Assembly: GCA_965277535.1 (NCBI GenBank)
Contig: OZ255825.1
Span: 1,860,001-1,924,000, forward strand
Direction: 5' to 3'
From: Ilyomonas sp965277535
GTDB taxonomy: Bacteria > Bacteroidota > Bacteroidia > Chitinophagales > Chitinophagaceae
Length of the DNA stretch: 64,000 bases
Below are positions 25,570 to 35,157 of the stretch, in pieces. Positions within the stretch are counted from its first letter, which is position 1. Every line of letters begins with the position of its first letter. The notes beneath the pieces are model-generated. The model was not told the DNA's origin. It saw only the letters and a program-made list of their open reading frames with translations, and searched no databases. The translations under genes and the position numbers were made by a program.

Positions 25570-26421
25570 CTAGGGTTGCGCTGTTTTATCGGAAAGAAAT
25601 TGTTGAATAAAAAACTTTGCCTGTTCGTATAAACCCAATCCAAAGCAGGCTTCTGCCACCGTTGCGGCCGCCCATTTGTTGGCCACTTTTGGATACGATG
25701 TTTTTGTTTCGCCAACAAACCAACGGGCAATGCGCTTCTTCAAATAATACAACCAATCTTGTTTATCCAAACCAATAAAGTAAGTCAAAATGAAGGTTCG
25801 TGCAGCAGCCGCTTCTTCCAAATCTTCTCTCATTTTTGCTGTGAAACCAGTGTCTGTTCCCCATTCTTCCAGCTTATCGGTTGCCATTAATTCGCAGATG
25901 TAAGCATAGTTAATAGCGGTAAAACCACTATCGTTTCTTACATCATTTTCATCTTCCTTTCTTTCGTTTAAAAAAGCCCGCCAATGAAAATAGCCTTGCT
26001 TATAGTAAAAACGCGATAACACAAGGTTTTTGAATTGATGATCGTATTGCCATTTGCGTTTGTAAACTGCGCCGGCAAGCCCCAATGTTTCGCAGTTGGT
26101 GGTTCTATCTAAATCAAGATGTGCATGAAGTTGTTGTAAAGCTTTTTCAAATTTGAAGGAAGAAGGTAGAGAAGTGTCTTTATAAATGTACTTGGCAAGG
26201 GTTTGATAATCTTTTACGGTGATGCTCCGTTTCTGTTCTTCATCTTCTTTCATCTTACGCAGTAAAATTTCGGTTGCATAAGCAAATTGGTCGTTCACTT
26301 CCAATTCTTTCAAGAGCTTTTTCAGATCGGTGCTTTCCATGTATTCACCGCGAAGCACGTCCCTTGCTTTATTAATTAGAGCCAGCTTTTGAGCAACCGT
26401 ATAGGAAGAATGTGAGGGCAT
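25570..26421 (-). CDS. TPR-S / DUF4071-like (MAP3K TRAF-binding-type) protein
   Basis: A 283-residue, mostly helical protein with no signal peptide. The segment ETLGLAGAVYKRKW (residues 111-124) and the surrounding helices resemble the TRAFs-binding/DUF4071 region, a TPR scaffold shared by animal ASK kinases and bacterial conflict proteins. Published comparative genomics (Burroughs and Aravind) predicted that such TPR-S scaffolds recognise NAD-derived signals and gate an effector. Here the next gene, in the same frame after one TAG, encodes a membrane patatin. An AGGAG overlaps the stop region (TAGGAG). The family call rests on motif memory, so moderate confidence; an ordinary TPR protein is the alternative. 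Confidence 0.6.
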   Translation of the reverse strand: MPSHSSYTVAQKLALINKARDVLRGEYMESTDLKKLLKELEVNDQFAYATEILLRKMKEDEEQKRSITVKDYQTLAKYIYKDTSLPSSFKFEKALQQLHAHLDLDRTTNCETLGLAGAVYKRKWQYDHQFKNLVLSRFYYKQGYFHWRAFLNERKEDENDVRNDSGFTAINYAYICELMATDKLEEWGTDTGFTAKMREDLEEAAAARTFILTYFIGLDKQDWLYYLKKRIARWFVGETKTSYPKVANKWAAATVAEACFGLGLYEQAKFFIQQFLSDKTAQP

Positions 26422-26799
26422 AAGAAATGGTTTATGAGGTGAAAAATTAAGGTTTGTTTTTGTACATAATTATGAATTTATAAAGAAGATTCTAAGGTAG
26501 AACATTGGAAACGTTTTCTCCATCTCACTTCCTTCTTTATTAAAATTATTAGCTAAATACGGCAAAACCAAACCTGTATTTCTTTTCCAAAGAGACTATT
26601 ATGTTTCATTGTGGGAACATAGATAAAAAATATATAATCACATTTGCTTGAAAATCAGAATTTTTTTCAATGGCATCATATTTCATTGTTGTAGGCACGC
26701 TGTAAGATATTCTGCTACGAAAGTTTCAGTTCTTTAAAAATCCAAAAGTATTCAATATCAAAGCAGCCAAAATTCAATAGTCAATTAAAATCCATTATT
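26422..26799. other. Divergent intergenic region, no gene
   Basis: 378 AT-rich bases separate the divergent TPR-like and adhesin-like genes. It must hold both promoters, but I found no clear TAnnTTTG element and no hairpin or reading frame worth reporting. The phrase tttcattgt occurs twice (about 26600 and 26680), of unknown meaning. Confidence 0.5.
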
Positions 26800-29700
26800 A
26801 TGAAAAGAATTGCATTCATTCTTTTAGCTCTCACAACACTCACTGCACAATTAGTAAAGGCTCAAACTTGCCCAACAACTGCTACTTACACCAATCCCAA
26901 TCAGTCGGGACCGTTTGATTTGACGTCAGGTAAAACAATCCTTTTAAACGATGGTAAATCCCACCAAATTACCATTCAAAACGATTTTTCATCCACTTCG
27001 TCTATTTGCGTTCTGAATGGTTCTACCCTTTCCCTCACTTTTCAAAATGTAAACAGCATGGGAAAAGGAGGTTTTATAAATGTAGATAATAATGCTACTC
27101 TTACCATTAACAGCAGCATTAATAATTTCCCGCTTACTATTAATAACAGTGGCACTACAACACAGCTTGGCAGCATTACTTATGCTGATGGTGCTACCAT
27201 TATCAATTCCGGCACTTATAGCATTCCTACATCTGTTACTTTAAACAGTGGCACGGTAACATTTACCAACAGTGGTACGCTTAACATAAGCGGTTCATTA
27301 AATTATAATAACGGCACTTTCACTATGACGAATGCGGCTAATAGTAACGTTTCTATCAGTGGCAATCTTTTATTATCTAACACAACCATAAAGAATCTGG
27401 GTAACTTTAATGTTAGCGGAGATGTTACGTTACAAAGCTCATCTGTAATTACCAACAATAGTTATATGACTTTGAGTGGTGCCCTTGCTTTTAGCGGTGC
27501 TACCTTCACCAATAACGGTGTTATTTATAGTTCCGGATCTACTACCATCAATACGGGCAGCACGTTTAATAACAATTGTACAATAAAAAGCTCAGGTAGC
27601 TTTAGTACCAATGGCACAGTAAGCAATAATGGTAATCTTATCTTAGCTTCTTCGTTTACCAACCAGGGTGCATTTACCAACGGAACAAATGGCTGGGTTC
27701 AGGGATTGGGTGATTTTAGCAATAATGGCACCATTACAGGCAGCGGTAATTTTTATTTTGTAGGAACTACTACTAACCAGGGACCTTTTAACGGAACCAG
27801 TTCTACAAGCTCAATCAATTTTTATGATGCTACATTGAACAATGGAAAGAAAAATTATTTTGATAATCAAAATACAAACCCAACCAATACTACTAAGAAC
27901 GCAATTTCACCAAATAATGCAACTTCATTTACGTCCTGTGCTGACCTGTCTGCTCCGGTAATTACTGCACAGCCTTCTACACAAATGCTTTGCAGTTCTT
28001 CAACTACAGAAGCTATGTTTAGTGTTACAGCTACCAGCAACAACACGCCTACTTACCAGTGGTATAAGAACGGTACTGCTATTTCGGGTGCTACTAACAT
28101 TACTTATTCTGCCACGGGTCTTACCTTCGCTGATACGTCTAATATTTATTATGTAGCTGTTACCAATACGGCTGGCATTACGTACAGCAACAAAGTATAT
28201 GTAAAGTATGTTATTCTTACCCAGCCCTCAAACTTAGATATAGCTGTAGGTTCAACAGCCACGTTCACTGTTAGCACAGCATGGGCAACGGGTTACCAGT
28301 GGCAGAAAAATTCTGCTAACATTAGTGGTGCTACTTCAACTATTTACGCAAAAACAAACGTTGCTCTTGCAGATGCAGGAAGTTACGCAGCAGTTGTTAC
28401 TTATAGTGGAGGAACCTGTACAAGCAATTCAGCTAATCTTGTTGTAGAAAATTTACCTACAATTACAACACAACCGCAAAAACAAATGCTCTGCAGCAAC
28501 GCTATTACTTCTGCAACATTTAGTGTTGCCGCTACCAGCACTTCTACAATAAATTATCAATGGTATAAAAACGGAACAGCAATTTCTGATGCAAAATCTT
28601 CTTCTTACACGGCTACAGGATTGAGTTATACTGATACAACAAGTCTTTTTTATGTTGTGTTAACCAACAATGTAGGCTCTACTACCAGTAATAATGCTTC
28701 TATAAAATATGTTATTGTTTCTCAACCGACTCCTTTAACTCAATACTTAGCAACTGGTTCGAGTGCTTCTTTCACCATTAAAACTTCCGGAGCAACATCT
28801 TACCAATGGCAATTAGCTAATTCAAATATTACTGGCGCTACTTCAGTTATTTATACAAAAACAAACATTGCTTTAACGGATGCCGGCTCTTATACGGCTA
28901 TAGTTGGCTATGATGGAGGTACTTGTACCAGCAACGCTGCTACGCTTACTGTTGAGAATCTGCCCGTCATTACCACACCACCAGCGTCTCAGGTATTTTG
29001 TACTTCAGCTACTACAGCGGCTACCTTTAGCGTTACAGCGGCTAAAAGTGTTTCTAACCTCACTTACCAGTGGTATAAGAATAGTGTTATTATAAATGGC
29101 GCTACTACTAACAGTTTAAATCTAAACAATCTAACTTTCGCTGATACTTCCAGCACTTATTATGTAGTATTAACTAACGGTGTTGGTTCAATAAACAGCA
29201 GCAAAGTATTTGTAAAATATGTGATTCTTAACCAACCCACCAACTTAAATTTGGGTGTAGGTTCCACTGCGTCCTTTAGTGTTGTTGCATCAGGAGTAAG
29301 CGGTTACCAATGGCAGAAAGCAAACGCTAACATTAGCGGAGCTACTTCAACTATTTACACAAAAACAAACATTGCTCTTACTGATGCCGGAAGCTATGCC
29401 GCAGTGGTTTCTTACTCAGGTGGAACCTGCACAAGCAACGCTGCCATCTTAACTGTTCAAAGTCTGCCTTCAATTACTTCACAACCAGTACAACAAGTAT
29501 TGTGTAGCAGTTCAATAACCACAGCTACATTCAGCGTTTCAGTGGACCAGGGTATTTCTGGCTTCACTTACCAATGGTATAAGAATGGTACGGCTGTAGC
29601 AGGTGCAACTTCTTCTTCTTATTCTCCAACAGGTTTAACAATGGCTGATACTGCTAATACGTACTACGTAGCTGTTACCAACAGCATTGGTACTGTTAAG

Positions 29701-32304
29701 AGCAACAGCGTAAATCTCAAATATCTTATTACAGCACAGCCTTTTTCGCAGGTAGTAGCGACGGGCAACAGTGTTAGTTTTTCTGTTGGAGTGAGTGGCG
29801 TTGCCTCTTACCAGTGGCAGAAGAAGGGAGTGAGCATCACAGGTGCCACCAGCAGCACTTACACTCTTCCGGTAGTTAACTACTCCGATGCAGGCAACTA
29901 CACGGCTCTTGTTTCTTATAGTGGTGCTGCCACTGCCTGCGCCAGCAATGCTGCTGTACTGCAACCTTCCATCGTCTTGTATTCCAAAGCATCCGGCAAC
30001 CTCAATCTTCCTTCTACCTGGGGCGTAGCTACCGATGGCTCAGGCTCTTCTCCCCTTGATTTCACCCGCAATGAACATACTTTTATCCTTTCTAACCGCT
30101 CTTCTCTTTCTACCGGCGGTTCTGTTACCATCGCAGGAACAGTGGATGTAGCAGGTGGTAAGCTTATCCTTACTCCGGGCACAACATTAAGTGCCGGACG
30201 CATTATCCGCTCTCTGTCAACAGGTACGATTGCAGGTTCTTCCTCTTCCAATCTATCTTTAACCGGCATCAGCATAGTTGGTTACAGCAGCTCTTCTGAC
30301 CTTTATTTTGATCCCATTAACGATACCCTTCATAACTTAACCATAGCAACGATAGCCGCTCACACCGTAACCCTTCACACTGCCCTTGCCATTACAGCGG
30401 GCACAACACCCGGCAGTGTGCAGGTAAATGGGGGCGGTACTCTTAACACCTCTGATTCTTTGGTTCTGAAAAGCGACATCAATGGCACTGCCTCTATAGC
30501 TTCTTCCGCAGGTATGATTACAGGTAAGGTAACCATTGAAAAGTTCATTCATGCCCGCCGTGCCTGGCGCCTGATGAGTGCTCCCATCACCAGTGTCAAC
30601 GCACCCTCTATCAATGCAGCCTGGCAGGAAGGAGCCACAAGCTCTACCGATAATCCGCATCCCGGCTTTGGGACTCATATTACCTACGGTGCCCTGTCTG
30701 ATGGCTTTGACCAGAACCCGCAAAAGACTTTTAGCATGAAGGTCTATAACAGCACTACTTCTTCATGGGTAGGTGTGCCCGCTACCAAAACCACTGTCAT
30801 CACCTCTTACCCCGCTTACTTTATCTTTATCCGTGGCAACCGTTCATATAACATTCTCACCACTACCGGCTATACAACTCCCATGACAACCGTTCTCAGG
30901 GCTACGGGCAATGTAAACCAGGGCAACATCGCTGCTAAAACAGTAGCGGCTACGGGTCTTACCCTCGTGGCAAACCCTTATGCCAGCCCTGTTAACTTTA
31001 CAAAAATTGTTAGTGCCGGCAGCAACATCAAAGCCCGCTACCGGGTGTGGGATCCTACCCTGGCAGGCACTTATGGTGTAGGCGCATGGGTAACGGTGGA
31101 CGGCTCTACGGGCACTTACAAAGCCATTCCTCCTTCCTCTTATGTAGCAGGTGCTTTGGAAGCAGGACAAGGCTTTTTTGTAGAAAGCAGCGATGGCAAA
31201 ACAGCAGGCTCTCTCTTCTTTACAGAGGCAGTGAAAGACGCTACCCTCTCTACTACCTCGGCTGACAGAATGGGCGGTGCTACAACTGATACTTCCTTGG
31301 AAGTAAATCTGAAGCTTTTCAATGCTGACACGACTACTGCCATTGCTGATGGTGTATTGTTCCACTTTGGCTCTGCGTACAACGATTCAGTTGACAACAA
31401 CGATGCTGGTAAGTTGGGCAATACAGGTGAAAACCTGGCTATCAAAGAAGGCAATTCCCTTCTTACCATTGACGAACGCACAATGCCAAAAAAGGGCGAC
31501 TCTCTTTACTTAAGCTTTACCAATGCTCCATCGGCTTCTTATCAGTTTGAGATCGTGCCTTCTTCTCTTAACAACCAGTCGTTTGCCCTCTACGACCGAT
31601 ATTTGAAAACCCTGTCTCCTCTTTCTTCTTCGGATACTACCCGAATTACCTTCAGCGTCAACACTTCGGTAGCCGCTTCGAAGGCCGCTGATCGCTTTGT
31701 GCTTGTAGTGATGAGTTCAAAAATAACGAACACAGTACTGCCGGTTGTTTTTACAGGAATAAAAGCGGCAGCAAAAGAAAAAACAATTGAGGTACAGTGG
31801 ACGGTGGCAAATGAGAGTGGTATTCTGTATTATGAAGTACAGAAATCAGCCGATGGCAGAAGCTTTACTGCTGCGGGCAATGTGTTGGTAAATGGCGCTT
31901 CTCTTTACTCTTTCAGCGATGCTTCGCCGGTAGCTGGTGCCAACTACTACCGCATCAAAAGTGTGAGCAAAAACGGAGCGGTTCTTTACTCAGCCGTGGC
32001 TGCAGCGCAATGGCAGGCGGCAGGAGACGCGGGCAGTTCTGCTGCTTCATCGGTAAGCGTCTATCCCAACCCGTTAAAGGGCACTTCGTTCACGCTTACC
32101 CTTTCTAACATGGCAGCAGGCTCTTACGAACTATCAGTTATGGATGGCAGCGGTAAGGCAGCCTTCAGCAAAACCATCTCTCATAACGGTGGCTCGGCTT
32201 CGCAAACCATAACGCTTAACCACGCCCTTGCAGCCGGTATCTACTATATTAAAATAACTTCACCAACTGCAACCGCAAACATGGTAAAAGTAATAGCCCT
32301 CTAA
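26800..32304 (+). CDS. Giant Ig-repeat surface protein with T9SS sorting domain
   Basis: An 1834-residue secreted protein, probably an adhesin or matrix protein. The signal peptide ends near QLVKAQ. Residues about 30-385 consist of short Asn/Thr/Ser/Gly-rich units (NSGTLNISGSLNYNNGTF) likely to form a beta-helix. Residues about 386-1054 are four tandem copies of a roughly 168-residue double Ig-like unit with YQWYKNGTAI and YQWQK motifs and paired cysteines (MLCSS, GGTCTSN). Residues 1054-1750 are further beta-rich domains (AHTVTLHTALAITAG, GANYYRIKSVSKNGAV). Residues about 1751-1834 form a type A sorting domain (SVYPNPLKGTSFTLTLSN ... GIYYIKI), which directs export through the T9SS encoded by the nearby gld genes. 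A terminator follows. Confidence 0.92.
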   Translation: MKRIAFILLALTTLTAQLVKAQTCPTTATYTNPNQSGPFDLTSGKTILLNDGKSHQITIQNDFSSTSSICVLNGSTLSLTFQNVNSMGKGGFINVDNNATLTINSSINNFPLTINNSGTTTQLGSITYADGATIINSGTYSIPTSVTLNSGTVTFTNSGTLNISGSLNYNNGTFTMTNAANSNVSISGNLLLSNTTIKNLGNFNVSGDVTLQSSSVITNNSYMTLSGALAFSGATFTNNGVIYSSGSTTINTGSTFNNNCTIKSSGSFSTNGTVSNNGNLILASSFTNQGAFTNGTNGWVQGLGDFSNNGTITGSGNFYFVGTTTNQGPFNGTSSTSSINFYDATLNNGKKNYFDNQNTNPTNTTKNAISPNNATSFTSCADLSAPVITAQPSTQMLCSSSTTEAMFSVTATSNNTPTYQWYKNGTAISGATNITYSATGLTFADTSNIYYVAVTNTAGITYSNKVYVKYVILTQPSNLDIAVGSTATFTVSTAWATGYQWQKNSANISGATSTIYAKTNVALADAGSYAAVVTYSGGTCTSNSANLVVENLPTITTQPQKQMLCSNAITSATFSVAATSTSTINYQWYKNGTAISDAKSSSYTATGLSYTDTTSLFYVVLTNNVGSTTSNNASIKYVIVSQPTPLTQYLATGSSASFTIKTSGATSYQWQLANSNITGATSVIYTKTNIALTDAGSYTAIVGYDGGTCTSNAATLTVENLPVITTPPASQVFCTSATTAATFSVTAAKSVSNLTYQWYKNSVIINGATTNSLNLNNLTFADTSSTYYVVLTNGVGSINSSKVFVKYVILNQPTNLNLGVGSTASFSVVASGVSGYQWQKANANISGATSTIYTKTNIALTDAGSYAAVVSYSGGTCTSNAAILTVQSLPSITSQPVQQVLCSSSITTATFSVSVDQGISGFTYQWYKNGTAVAGATSSSYSPTGLTMADTANTYYVAVTNSIGTVKSNSVNLKYLITAQPFSQVVATGNSVSFSVGVSGVASYQWQKKGVSITGATSSTYTLPVVNYSDAGNYTALVSYSGAATACASNAAVLQPSIVLYSKASGNLNLPSTWGVATDGSGSSPLDFTRNEHTFILSNRSSLSTGGSVTIAGTVDVAGGKLILTPGTTLSAGRIIRSLSTGTIAGSSSSNLSLTGISIVGYSSSSDLYFDPINDTLHNLTIATIAAHTVTLHTALAITAGTTPGSVQVNGGGTLNTSDSLVLKSDINGTASIASSAGMITGKVTIEKFIHARRAWRLMSAPITSVNAPSINAAWQEGATSSTDNPHPGFGTHITYGALSDGFDQNPQKTFSMKVYNSTTSSWVGVPATKTTVITSYPAYFIFIRGNRSYNILTTTGYTTPMTTVLRATGNVNQGNIAAKTVAATGLTLVANPYASPVNFTKIVSAGSNIKARYRVWDPTLAGTYGVGAWVTVDGSTGTYKAIPPSSYVAGALEAGQGFFVESSDGKTAGSLFFTEAVKDATLSTTSADRMGGATTDTSLEVNLKLFNADTTTAIADGVLFHFGSAYNDSVDNNDAGKLGNTGENLAIKEGNSLLTIDERTMPKKGDSLYLSFTNAPSASYQFEIVPSSLNNQSFALYDRYLKTLSPLSSSDTTRITFSVNTSVAASKAADRFVLVVMSSKITNTVLPVVFTGIKAAAKEKTIEVQWTVANESGILYYEVQKSADGRSFTAAGNVLVNGASLYSFSDASPVAGANYYRIKSVSKNGAVLYSAVAAAQWQAAGDAGSSAASSVSVYPNPLKGTSFTLTLSNMAAGSYELSVMDGSGKAAFSKTISHNGGSASQTITLNHALAAGIYYIKITSPTATANMVKVIAL
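27956..29960 (+). repeat. Four tandem ~505-bp repeats inside the adhesin-like gene
   Basis: Units begin near 27956, 28455, 28964 and 29467, each encoding a Pro-x-Ile-Thr-x-Gln-Pro start, a Cys, a YQWYKNG segment and then a second half with YQWQ and GGTCTSN. Copies differ at many bases, so they are old duplications, but unequal recombination could still change their number. Confidence 0.8.
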
Positions 32305-32342
32305 TCATATTCTTACAGCTATATTCATCCCTTAACCCTAAG

Positions 32343-32372
32343 AAAAGAGACCTCCTAAAAAAGGTCTCTTTT
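32343..32372 (+). terminator. Intrinsic terminator of the adhesin-like gene
   Basis: Ten-base perfect arms (aaaagagacc and ggtctctttt) with a ten-base loop lie 38 bases after the stop codon and run into a T-rich tail. Confidence 0.85.
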
Positions 32373-32407
32373 TGTTTTTGCTTCTATTTGAAAAGTATCT
32401 TTACGCT

Positions 32408-33001
32408 ATGCAACCTCAGTTTGTTTCCTTATTTACTTTTATTGATGCGATGGTTCCGCTTACCAGCGAAGCCTGGAATGATATACAGCATCGCATTGTT
32501 CATCATATTTATGCCAGGCGTGAAACAATGGTAAAGGAAGGCAAAATATGCAGGCACCTGGCTTATGTTATAAAGGGTTCTTTCCGGTATTTTAAAATGA
32601 TTGATGGTGTTGAAGTAACCACTTATTTTTCATTTGAAAACAATTGGATAAGCGATTATACGAGCTTTCTTACCAGCAAGCCAGGCAATGTTACCATTGA
32701 AGCAATGGAAGATTCGGAAGTGTTGGTATTGAGTTATGCTGATATGCAATACCTGTACAACCACCATCCTGTGTGGGAACGATTTGGCAGATTGATGGCA
32801 GAATATCTAACTACTTGTCTGGATGAACGAATGTATAGCCTTCTTTTAAAAACGCCCGAAGAAAGATACCTGAAAGCCCTCCGTGATAACAGCTTTTATT
32901 TTGACAGAGTTCCGCAGCATTACATTGCTTCATATTTGGGCGTTGCACCCGAGTCGTTAAGCCGCATTCGCCGCCGCATCATGCAGAAACGTATTTCTTA
33001 A
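32408..33001 (+). CDS. Crp/Fnr family transcription regulator
   Basis: A 197-residue one-component regulator. Residues about 25-120 form a cyclic-nucleotide-binding-type beta-roll (RRETMVKEGKICRHLAYVIK, FSFENNWISDYTSFL), but the cAMP-contact residues of true CRP are not conserved, as in most Bacteroidota members. The C-terminal winged HTH ends in YIASYLGVAPESLSRIRR, the recognition-helix region. The start at ATG 32408 gives the typical QFVSLFTFID opening; an upstream in-frame Met at 32372 lies inside the preceding terminator and is rejected. A tatcttta sequence just upstream may be its -7 box. The adjacent NAD-dependent epimerase gene is the likely target of regulation. Confidence 0.88.
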   Translation: MQPQFVSLFTFIDAMVPLTSEAWNDIQHRIVHHIYARRETMVKEGKICRHLAYVIKGSFRYFKMIDGVEVTTYFSFENNWISDYTSFLTSKPGNVTIEAMEDSEVLVLSYADMQYLYNHHPVWERFGRLMAEYLTTCLDERMYSLLLKTPEERYLKALRDNSFYFDRVPQHYIASYLGVAPESLSRIRRRIMQKRIS

Positions 33002-33034
33002 CCAACGTCAACGTTTTACTTTATTGGTTGCAGA

Positions 33035-33042
33035 TAGCTTTG
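33035..33042 (+). promoter_or_regulatory. Candidate -7 promoter element for the epimerase gene
   Basis: The octamer tagctttg matches TAnnTTTG and lies 19 bases before the ATG at 33062; a tttta stretch about 20 bases upstream could serve as the -33 box. This suggests that the gene has its own promoter although it follows the regulator gene closely. Confidence 0.45.
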
Positions 33043-33061
33043 TGCTATAAAAACAAACATT

Positions 33062-33997
33062 ATGGCACTGCATACCATTCTTGGTGCTAACGGCACCATC
33101 GCTACGGAACTGGTTCCGATACTGCAACAAAACAATCAGCAAATCCGGCTCGTTTCACGCAATCCAAAACCGGCTGCCAATGCGCAAACAGTAACAGCCG
33201 ATTTGCTAAACAAAGAGGAAGTGGCGAAAGCCGTTGCGGGTTCAGACATGGTGTATTTGTTAGCAGGCATTCAATACAATCATAAAATATGGCAAAAGGA
33301 ATGGCCCCTTATTATGCGCAATGTTATTGACGCTTGCAAGGCTGCTAATGCGCCACTTATTTTCTTTGATAGTGTGTACCCGTATGGCATCCCCGAAGGG
33401 AATATAATTAATGAAAACACACCATTTGCACCGCGCAGCAAAAAAGGAAAGATTCGCACACAGATTGATGAAATGTTATTGAATGAAATGAAAAGCGGAG
33501 GCTTAAAAGCCATCATTGCAAGAGCGGCCGATTTTTACGGACCGCGCGTTACCGATAAAAGCGCGCCCGGCATTCTTGTGTTTAGCCGGATGAAGAAAAA
33601 GCAAACGCCGCAATGGTTTGTCAATCCCAATGTTCCGCGTTCCTTTACTTATACGCCCGATGCAGCAAAAGCAATTTATATTTTATCGCAACATCCTGAA
33701 GCGTTTAATAAAACCTGGATTTTGCCCTCCGCAATGCCCGCTTTAACAGGCAAACAGTTTATTGCTTTGGCAGCAAACTTTATGGATGGAAAAACAAAGC
33801 CGCAAGTATTACCTAAATGGCTGATTGGAATGATTGGCTGGTTTAGCCCTGCTATGCGTGAAGTGCATGAAATGCTTTACCAGGACGAATTTGGTTATGT
33901 GCTGGATTCTTACCTTTTTGAAAAGACGTTTGGGTTTGTGCCTACTTCTTATGAAGAAGGAATAAAAGCAACGGCAGAATGGTATGCGGCAAATTAA
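33062..33997 (+). CDS. NAD-dependent epimerase/dehydratase-type (extended SDR) protein
   Basis: A 311-residue Rossmann-fold protein. The nucleotide-binding loop is HTILGANGTIATELVPIL, a G-x-x-G-x-x-(A) variant near the N-terminus. FFDSVYPYGIPEG carries the region of the catalytic serine and tyrosine, though the classic YxxxK is not clean. PRSFTYTPDAAKAIYIL is typical of the extended family. The substrate cannot be read; sugar nucleotide or general quinone/aldehyde reduction are both possible. It follows a Crp/Fnr regulator, a frequent pairing in this phylum, and precedes the DUF1003 gene. Confidence 0.82.
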   Translation: MALHTILGANGTIATELVPILQQNNQQIRLVSRNPKPAANAQTVTADLLNKEEVAKAVAGSDMVYLLAGIQYNHKIWQKEWPLIMRNVIDACKAANAPLIFFDSVYPYGIPEGNIINENTPFAPRSKKGKIRTQIDEMLLNEMKSGGLKAIIARAADFYGPRVTDKSAPGILVFSRMKKKQTPQWFVNPNVPRSFTYTPDAAKAIYILSQHPEAFNKTWILPSAMPALTGKQFIALAANFMDGKTKPQVLPKWLIGMIGWFSPAMREVHEMLYQDEFGYVLDSYLFEKTFGFVPTSYEEGIKATAEWYAAN

Positions 33998-34101
33998 CGG
34001 CAAAAACAAACCTGCTTCCTCTTCGTAAATCTTTATCGTGCCGCATTGTTATCCGGTGTATTTTTATTCATCATAAATTGTATTTATCAACCACAATTAT
34101 T

Positions 34102-34671
34102 ATGGATAGCAACGAGATAAGGGAATTGTTTGAAGCCACCAACGAACAACTAAAAAAGCTGAACAACATTGTAGCGACAACCATTGAGGAAGAAGACCTG
34201 ATTGTAAATAATTTAAAAAATCCACCGCAGGAATTTTTATCGCACGGACAGCGCATATCCGACAAGGTTGCGCGCTTTGGCGGTAGCTGGAAATTTATTA
34301 TTTCTTTCGGCGTTGTTCTTTTTTTATGGATACTCTTTAATACGCTCATGATAGTTAAGTTCCGGTTCGATCCCTATCCTTTTATTTTGCTCAATTTAAT
34401 TTTATCGTGCATTGCCGCTTTGCAGGCGCCCATTATTATGATGAGCCAAAACCGGCAGGAAGAAAAAGACCGGATGCGTGGTGAAAATGATTACCTGATA
34501 GATTTAAAATCGGAATTGCAGGTAAGAGGTTTGCATAAAAAAATGGATTTGCTGTTGCAGGAACAATTGAAAACATTGTACATCATTCAGGAAAAACAAA
34601 TATTAATGATGAATGACCTGCACACTAAGGTAGATCAATTGTGCGCAGTTGCGCCGGATAAACATTCATAA
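34102..34671 (+). CDS. DUF1003 membrane protein
   Basis: A 189-residue protein with a cytosolic N-terminal helix region (EIRELFEATNEQLKKLNNIV), the DUF1003 entry motif DKVARFGGSWKFIISFG, and two transmembrane helices (about residues 70-90 and 98-118) joined by a short loop, ending in NRQEEKDRMRGENDY, a family signature. The charged C-terminal tail is helical. DUF1003 proteins are widespread but uncharacterised. The frame opens further upstream to 33979, overlapping the previous gene, but that extension is not conserved in character, so the ATG at 34102 is preferred. Confidence 0.85.
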   Translation: MDSNEIRELFEATNEQLKKLNNIVATTIEEEDLIVNNLKNPPQEFLSHGQRISDKVARFGGSWKFIISFGVVLFLWILFNTLMIVKFRFDPYPFILLNLILSCIAALQAPIIMMSQNRQEEKDRMRGENDYLIDLKSELQVRGLHKKMDLLLQEQLKTLYIIQEKQILMMNDLHTKVDQLCAVAPDKHS

Positions 34672-34689
34672 TGATTTATGGTTTGAATA

Positions 34690-35061
34690 ATGAGCGAAAC
34701 AAACAAAACGATTGACCACTTTTTAGAAGGAAAAACAGCACATACGCAAGAGTTGTTTTCTTTTTTTATTGATGAATATAAAAAGATAGGAACAACAACT
34801 GTTCATCCAGCCAAAACCATGATTGGCATTGCCAACAATACCAAACGCATTGCATGGATTACACAATTGGGCAAAAATTTTATTCACGTTGTATTTCCGT
34901 TTACAAAGCCTTATCCCGATAATCTTTGTTTTACCAAAATAGCGCAGGTACCCGGCGATGCAAAGCAGTTCAACCATCATTTTCGCATGTATCTGAAAGA
35001 AGATATAAACGATGAAGTAAAAAGCTTTATGAAGCTGGCTTTCAACAACGAAATGGTGTAG
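34690..35061 (+). CDS. DUF5655-like small protein
   Basis: A 123-residue cytosolic protein. The pattern TIDHFLEGKTAHTQELFSFF, VHPAKTMIGIANNTKRIAW and KNFIHVVFPFTKPYPDN resembles the DUF5655 domain, a small alpha/beta fold found in proteins of unknown function, sometimes fused to transport or nuclease modules. No catalytic residues can be assigned. It begins 18 bases after the DUF1003 gene on the same strand, so they may be cotranscribed. The single ATG is clear. Confidence 0.6.
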   Translation: MSETNKTIDHFLEGKTAHTQELFSFFIDEYKKIGTTTVHPAKTMIGIANNTKRIAWITQLGKNFIHVVFPFTKPYPDNLCFTKIAQVPGDAKQFNHHFRMYLKEDINDEVKSFMKLAFNNEMV

Positions 35062-35157
35062 TTTGTTTTTGCCTCTTTTTTAAAGTAAGCTACTTACAAT
35101 AATTGCTGAAAACCTTTACTGGTGCAGCTTCCAGCCATCATAAATCATAAATCATTA

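Noticed and set aside
27956..29960. CRISPR-like periodicity in the adhesin gene
   Set aside because: Units are about 505 bp, diverged and protein-coding; there are no short identical repeats with unique spacers, and no cas genes are present.
30844..31365. Long minus-strand ORFs within the adhesin-like gene (also 29916-30275, 30337-30723)
   Set aside because: They mirror Ser/Thr/Ala-rich coding sequence, have no domain and lie inside a clearly real gene.
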